From: an uncultured Verrucomicrobiota bacterium | Lineage (GTDB): Bacteria; Verrucomicrobiota; Kiritimatiellia; CAIVKH01 | Length of the DNA stretch: 18,996 bases | Direction: 5' to 3' | NCBI GenBank assembly: GCA_937894535.1 | Contig: CALBHI010000455.1 | Location: 1 to 18,996, forward strand | In this document: piece after piece, positions 15,359 through 18,996 of the stretch | Layout of the letters: each line of letters opens with the position of its first letter | Position numbering within the stretch: position 1 is the first letter of the stretch | Made by a program: the position numbers and the translations under genes | The notes under the pieces: model-generated | What the model was told of the DNA's origin: nothing | The model's database searches: none | Seen by the model: the letters and a program-made list of their open reading frames with translations, nothing else

Positions 15359-16126
15359 ATGTCCCTGCGCAACATCCACGTCGTCCTCGTCCGCCCGCTT
15401 TATGGTGGCAACATCGGCTCGGTCTGCCGCGCCATGAAGAACATGGGCTTGTCCACATTGCGGCTGGTCGCGCCGCAGGCCACGGTCGATTACGACGAGG
15501 CGGCGAAGATGGCGGTGTCGGCGGGCGACCTGCTCGAACAGCGTACCGAGTTCGCCACGCTGGCCGAGGCCGTCGCGGAATGTGCGCAGGTCGCGGGCAC
15601 CACCGCACGCACCGGCCTGTACCGGGCGCACTCGTACACCGCGCGGGAGTGGGCTCCGGTGTTTCTTGACAGTGCGCGGAGCAATCCGGTGGCACTGGTG
15701 TTCGGTCCGGAGGACAACGGGCTGAGCAACGAGGAACTCGCCTTGTGTTCGCAGGTCGTGCGCATTCCCTCCTCGCCGCAGTATTCCTCGCTCAACCTCG
15801 CGCAGGCGGCGCTGGTGTGTTGCTACGAACTCTTCCTTGCCACCGGGCATTTCCAGCCCACCGGCGAACACCATCCGGAAGCGCCGTCGGCGATGCGCGA
15901 GCGGATGTACACGATGTGGGACGACACGCTCAAGCGGATCGGGTTCTACGACGACGAGAAGGCGGGCCATATGATGATGGCCATGCGGCGTATCTTCTCG
16001 CGCGGCAAACTTTCGGTTGCCGACGTCAACATCCTGATGGGCGTCGCCCGCCAGACCCAATGGCGGCTCGACCATCCCGAGCCGGGGGCCGGGAGTTCCG
16101 TGCCGCCGGCTTCAGATGTGCCGTAA
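15359..16126 (+). CDS. trmJ: TrmJ-type tRNA (cytidine/uridine-2'-O-) methyltransferase, SPOUT family
   Basis: Predicted SAM-dependent 2'-O-methyltransferase acting on the tRNA anticodon loop (position 32 in characterised TrmJ). At 255 aa it has the expected length. The three SPOUT motifs are clear: N-terminal VRPLYGGNIGSVCRAMKNMG (Asn and Arg of motif 1), LVFGPEDNGLSNEEL (motif 2) and IPSSPQYSSLNLAQAALVCC (motif 3, the trefoil knot). The C-terminal extension of about 85 residues (RERMYTMWDDTLKRIGFYD ... MMMAMRRIFSRGKLSVADVN) is the helical region typical of TrmJ rather than of other TrmH-group proteins. The leader before the ATG is CCGCCCCCC, with no Shine-Dalgarno sequence. Its stop is 11 bp from the stop of the convergent surface-protein gene. 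A related rRNA/tRNA SPOUT specificity remains possible. Confidence 0.93.
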   Translation: MSLRNIHVVLVRPLYGGNIGSVCRAMKNMGLSTLRLVAPQATVDYDEAAKMAVSAGDLLEQRTEFATLAEAVAECAQVAGTTARTGLYRAHSYTAREWAPVFLDSARSNPVALVFGPEDNGLSNEELALCSQVVRIPSSPQYSSLNLAQAALVCCYELFLATGHFQPTGEHHPEAPSAMRERMYTMWDDTLKRIGFYDDEKAGHMMMAMRRIFSRGKLSVADVNILMGVARQTQWRLDHPEPGAGSSVPPASDVP

Positions 16127-16137
16127 CGCGATGACGC

Positions 16138-18996
16138 TTATTCGCCGGTGGTGCCGATGACGCCGGGTTGGCCGACGCGCACGCGGTAATACTGGTATTG
16201 GCCGAGGGGGGCGGAGTAGGAGGGGCCGAGCTTGCCGTCGGTGCCACTCCAGTCCGTCACCGGCTGCCAGCGGTGTGCGTGAAGGTCGTTGCTGGCTTCG
16301 ACGCGGTACAGCCGGTCGGGGCGGCTGGTCCAGGACAATTCGATACGGCCGTCGCGCAGCGTGGTCTCGACGGCGAGCAGCGAGGTCTGGTCGAGCGGGT
16401 CGGTCGCGGCGATGATTTCCTCGATGTCCATCATGCCGTCGGTGTCGCTATCAGCGGCAAACGGATCGGTGCCGAGGTGGTATTCGGCAAGGTTGCTGAG
16501 ACCGTCGTTATCGTGATCCGCATCGGCCATCGTACCGGCAAACAGGTCGATGCCGTAGCGCGCTTCCCAACCGACGAGCAGGCGGCTGGCCCCGGCTTCC
16601 GAGCCGGTCACCACGGTCACGCTGTAGGCGCGGGTGCGTTCGTGCATGGTGATGCGGTAGGTGGCGGCGGGCAGGCCGGTGAGACGGATGTTGCCGCCGC
16701 TGTTCTCCAGCCAGCCGTTTAGCGGGGCGCCGGTGCCGGGCTGGTCGTTGTCGCCCCAATTGGTGCCCCAGGTTCCGTTCGCCGCGAATTTCAGTTGTAC
16801 ATCACCGCTCAGCACGAAGGTGCCGGACCAGGTGTAGTCGCCGATGACCTGCAGGTTGTTCGCGGCGGGATTCCACCCGTTCATCGAACCGGCCACGGCG
16901 ACGGCGGTGAAGTCGCGGGCGAAAGTGCCGCCGGTCTTGGTGACGGTGTAGCGGCGGTCGGCATCGTTGTAGCGGATACGGTAGGTGCCGGCCCCGGAGG
17001 AGACGGCGATGTTGCCGCCGGATTGCTCGGCGATGCCGTCGTTGTTGTTGTCGCCGAAGTTCAGCGACCAGTCGCCGAACACGTCGAACTTGAAGCGTTC
17101 GTTCGACGAGCTGCCGAAATTCGCCTCGGCCTCCCAGACGTTGTTGCTCACCAGGGTCATGAGCTGCGTGCCCCAGTTGTTGTGCGAGCCGCGCAGGTAC
17201 ACCTGCGGGTGGACCTTGTTGAAGCCGCCGGCCTGCTGGGTGATGGTCACGGTGCCGGTGGACATCGCGCCGTTGTTGTCGGTCACGCGCAGGCTGAACG
17301 TATAGACGGCGGTGTTGGTCTGGCTCAGCAGGACCACGGTGGCGTTCGGGCTGCCGGGGTGCGCGTAGGAAATGATGGCGAACGGGCCGGAGGCCTGGGT
17401 CCAGGCGTACTCGGTGATCGAGCCATCGGGATCGTACGAGCCACTGCCGTCGAGGTACACGGTGGCGCCGCCGAGTCCGTTGATGGTCTGGTTCGGGCCG
17501 GCGTTGGCCACCGGGACCTGGTTCACGAGTTCCTTGGTGGCGGTGTAGCGACGGGTCTGGTCGTTGAAGCGGACGGTGTAGGTGCCGGCGCCCTGCTGGA
17601 AGGCGATGTTGCCGCCGGACTGGTCGGCCCAGCCGTCGTTGTTGTTGTCGCCAAAGTTCAGGCTCCAGTTGCCGTACACATCGAACTTGTAGTTCTGGGT
17701 GCCGCTGCCAACGACCACGGTCACTTCCCAGGTGTAGTTGCTCACGAGGTTCATGAGCTGGGTGCCCCAGCCGTTGGGGGTGCCGCGGAAGTACACCTGC
17801 GGGTAGGTCTTCTGGTAGGTGATGGTTGAGGTCTGGGTGACGGTGGTGGTCGCGGTGGCCGAGGCGCCGCGGTTGTCGGTCACGGTCAGGCGGACGCGGG
17901 CGACGCGGCTGCTGATGGTCGGCGCGGTCCACTGAACGGTCGGGGTGGCGGTGGAGGCGTCGGTCATCCAGACGGGTCCGTCGGAGCCGTCGATGATCGA
18001 CCAGGCGTAGCTGGTGATCTGGCCGTCGGGATCGTACGAGCCGCTGCCGTTCAATGTCACCGGTTCCATCTGGTAGGTGGTGACGTTCGCGCCGGGCACG
18101 GCGACCGGCGGGACGTTCGGGACGAGTTTCGTCACGGTGTAGCGCCGGGTCTGGTCGTTGAACTGGACGCGGTAGTTGCCGTCGCCCTGGGTGAAGCCGA
18201 TGTTGCCGCCGGACTGGTCGGCCCAGCCGTCGTTGTTGTTGTCGCCGAAGTTGAGTGACCAGTCGCCATACACATCGAACTTGAAGCTGGAGGCGCCGGT
18301 GACGGCGACGTCGAGTTGCCAGGTGTAGTTGGTGACGAGGGCCATGGTGGTGGTGCCCCAGCCGTTGGGGGTGCCGCGGAAGAACACCTGCGGGTAGGTC
18401 TTCTGGAAGACCTGGCCGGCGAGCTGGGTCACGGTGGTGGTGGCGCTCGAGGAGGCGCCGTGGTTGTCGGTGACGGTCAGGCGGACGCGGGCGGAACGGT
18501 TGCTGGTCGAGGGGGCGGTCCAGCGGACGGCGGGGGTGCTGGAGTTCGCGTTATCGAGGACGACCGGGCCGTTGTTCGGGTTCGGGACGATGGACCAGGC
18601 GAAGGCGGCGATCGAGCCGTCGGGGTCGACCGACGCGGTGCCGTCGAGGCTGACCGGGTTGATGCCGATGGTGGAGCGGGTGGGGCCGGCATTCGCGACG
18701 GGGGCGACATTGTTGGTGGGGACGCGGTCGAGGAGGTCGAGGTAGTTCGGGAGCAGGTTCGCGTTGGCGTCGTCGTCGGAGATGTCGCCGTTGCGGTTCG
18801 TGTCCTCCTCCCAGTTCCACAGGCCATCGCCGTCGGCGTCGGACTGATCGACGATGGTGACGGTTTCGGACGAGAAGGTGTAGTTCACGAGGTAGGAGGC
18901 GTGGGTGAGCAGGTTCACCATGACGGTCTCGTTGCCTTCGGGGGTGGTGTCGTTGCGCGGCCGGATCAACAGGTCGGCCGAGGCCACGCCGGCGGG
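16138..18996 (-). CDS. Large modular surface protein with PKD, sandwich and calcium-loop modules; 5' end outside window
   Basis: The frame is open to the right edge, so at least 953 C-terminal residues are visible; the GTG at 18987 is an internal Val. From the edge: the end of a Calx-beta domain (PRNDTTPEGNETVMVNLL ... TVTIVD); an Asp-rich calcium-loop segment (DADGDGLWNWEED, about 50-75); and three units of PKD domain (LDGTASVDPDGSI, LNGSGSYDPDGQI, LDGSGSYDPDGSI) followed by a roughly 95-residue beta-sandwich (FRGTPNGWGT, FKFDVYGDWSLNFGDNNNDG, GGNI). A fourth sandwich without PKD follows (VAVAGSMNGWNP, about 695-795). Next is a TSP3/EF-hand-like pair (DADHDNDGLSNLAEY, DSDTDGMMDIEE), then a final 85-residue beta domain (ELSWTSRPDRLYRVEASNDL) of a kind common in Verrucomicrobiota secreted proteins. 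The sandwiches recall CBM20/48 or SusE/F starch-binding modules, not assigned with certainty. No catalytic domain is visible. Likely secreted or surface-bound, with a role in glycan binding or adhesion. Confidence 0.88.
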   Translation of the reverse strand, partial: PAGVASADLLIRPRNDTTPEGNETVMVNLLTHASYLVNYTFSSETVTIVDQSDADGDGLWNWEEDTNRNGDISDDDANANLLPNYLDLLDRVPTNNVAPVANAGPTRSTIGINPVSLDGTASVDPDGSIAAFAWSIVPNPNNGPVVLDNANSSTPAVRWTAPSTSNRSARVRLTVTDNHGASSSATTTVTQLAGQVFQKTYPQVFFRGTPNGWGTTTMALVTNYTWQLDVAVTGASSFKFDVYGDWSLNFGDNNNDGWADQSGGNIGFTQGDGNYRVQFNDQTRRYTVTKLVPNVPPVAVPGANVTTYQMEPVTLNGSGSYDPDGQITSYAWSIIDGSDGPVWMTDASTATPTVQWTAPTISSRVARVRLTVTDNRGASATATTTVTQTSTITYQKTYPQVYFRGTPNGWGTQLMNLVSNYTWEVTVVVGSGTQNYKFDVYGNWSLNFGDNNNDGWADQSGGNIAFQQGAGTYTVRFNDQTRRYTATKELVNQVPVANAGPNQTINGLGGATVYLDGSGSYDPDGSITEYAWTQASGPFAIISYAHPGSPNATVVLLSQTNTAVYTFSLRVTDNNGAMSTGTVTITQQAGGFNKVHPQVYLRGSHNNWGTQLMTLVSNNVWEAEANFGSSSNERFKFDVFGDWSLNFGDNNNDGIAEQSGGNIAVSSGAGTYRIRYNDADRRYTVTKTGGTFARDFTAVAVAGSMNGWNPAANNLQVIGDYTWSGTFVLSGDVQLKFAANGTWGTNWGDNDQPGTGAPLNGWLENSGGNIRLTGLPAATYRITMHERTRAYSVTVVTGSEAGASRLLVGWEARYGIDLFAGTMADADHDNDGLSNLAEYHLGTDPFAADSDTDGMMDIEEIIAATDPLDQTSLLAVETTLRDGRIELSWTSRPDRLYRVEASNDLHAHRWQPVTDWSGTDGKLGPSYSAPLGQYQYYRVRVGQPGVIGTTGE
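16936..18708 (-). repeat. Three tandem ~590-bp intragenic repeats (PKD plus sandwich unit)
   Basis: Three head-to-tail units lie inside the surface-protein gene, at about 18127-18708, 17533-18117 and 16936-17520. The best conserved core encodes FGDNNNDG...QSGGNI; its matching + strand text begins at 18209, 17615 and 17018, giving spacings of 594 and 597 bp. The first two units are almost identical over this core (both GWADQSGGNI), while the third has drifted (GIAEQSGGNI). The linker just after each sandwich (RRYTVTK, RRYTATK, RRYTVTK) is also conserved. The repeats are therefore duplicated DNA, not just a shared fold. Confidence 0.85.

Overview
The window is about 19 kb of GC-rich bacterial chromosome, cut inside a gene at both ends. 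The organism is a Gram-negative (diderm) bacterium: it has a complete tripartite RND efflux pump with an outer-membrane lipoprotein channel, and a small outer-membrane beta-barrel. The huge modular surface protein at the right end has PKD, Calx-beta and TSP3-type calcium-loop modules and a C-terminal Trp-Thr-Ser...Leu-Tyr-Arg-Val-Glu-Ala-Ser-Asn-Asp-Leu type tail. Together with the TMTC-like TPR membrane protein, this suggests the PVC group, most likely Verrucomicrobiota or Kiritimatiellota. That placement is an inference from family recall, not a search.

Left part (1-5470, + strand): a tightly packed efflux operon of membrane-fusion protein (5' end outside the window), RND permease and NodT/OprM-type lipoprotein channel. 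The last two genes overlap by ATGA. An 810-bp stretch without a credible gene follows (5471-6280). Near its right end are an 11-bp-spaced direct repeat and a perfect 12-bp palindrome, in front of a secreted beta-barrel protein (6281-6820).

Middle part (6821-9177): after a strong hairpin and a leader with three further hairpins comes an OmpR-type two-component system, response regulator then histidine kinase, overlapping by GTGA. The kinase has a strikingly short ATP lid. A minus-strand tRNA-Val(GAC) with encoded CCA and its own clear sigma-70 promoter follows.

Right-middle part (9300-11475, minus): a RidA-type deaminase followed 10 bp downstream by a GH20 beta-N-acetylhexosaminidase without a signal peptide, probably one operon. 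Diverging from it (11691-15323, +) is a translationally coupled trio: an unrecognised 81-aa protein, a GT4-like glycosyltransferase, and a TMTC-like polytopic GT-C protein with C-terminal TPRs. This looks like a small glycan or protein-glycosylation cassette.

Right end: a TrmJ-type tRNA 2'-O-methyltransferase (15359-16126, +) converges, 11 bp apart, on the minus-strand gene for the multi-domain surface protein (16138 to beyond 18996). That protein contains three tandem, closely similar units of about 195 residues (PKD plus a putative carbohydrate-binding beta-sandwich) and a fourth divergent sandwich. No IS element, integrase, CRISPR array or rRNA was seen.
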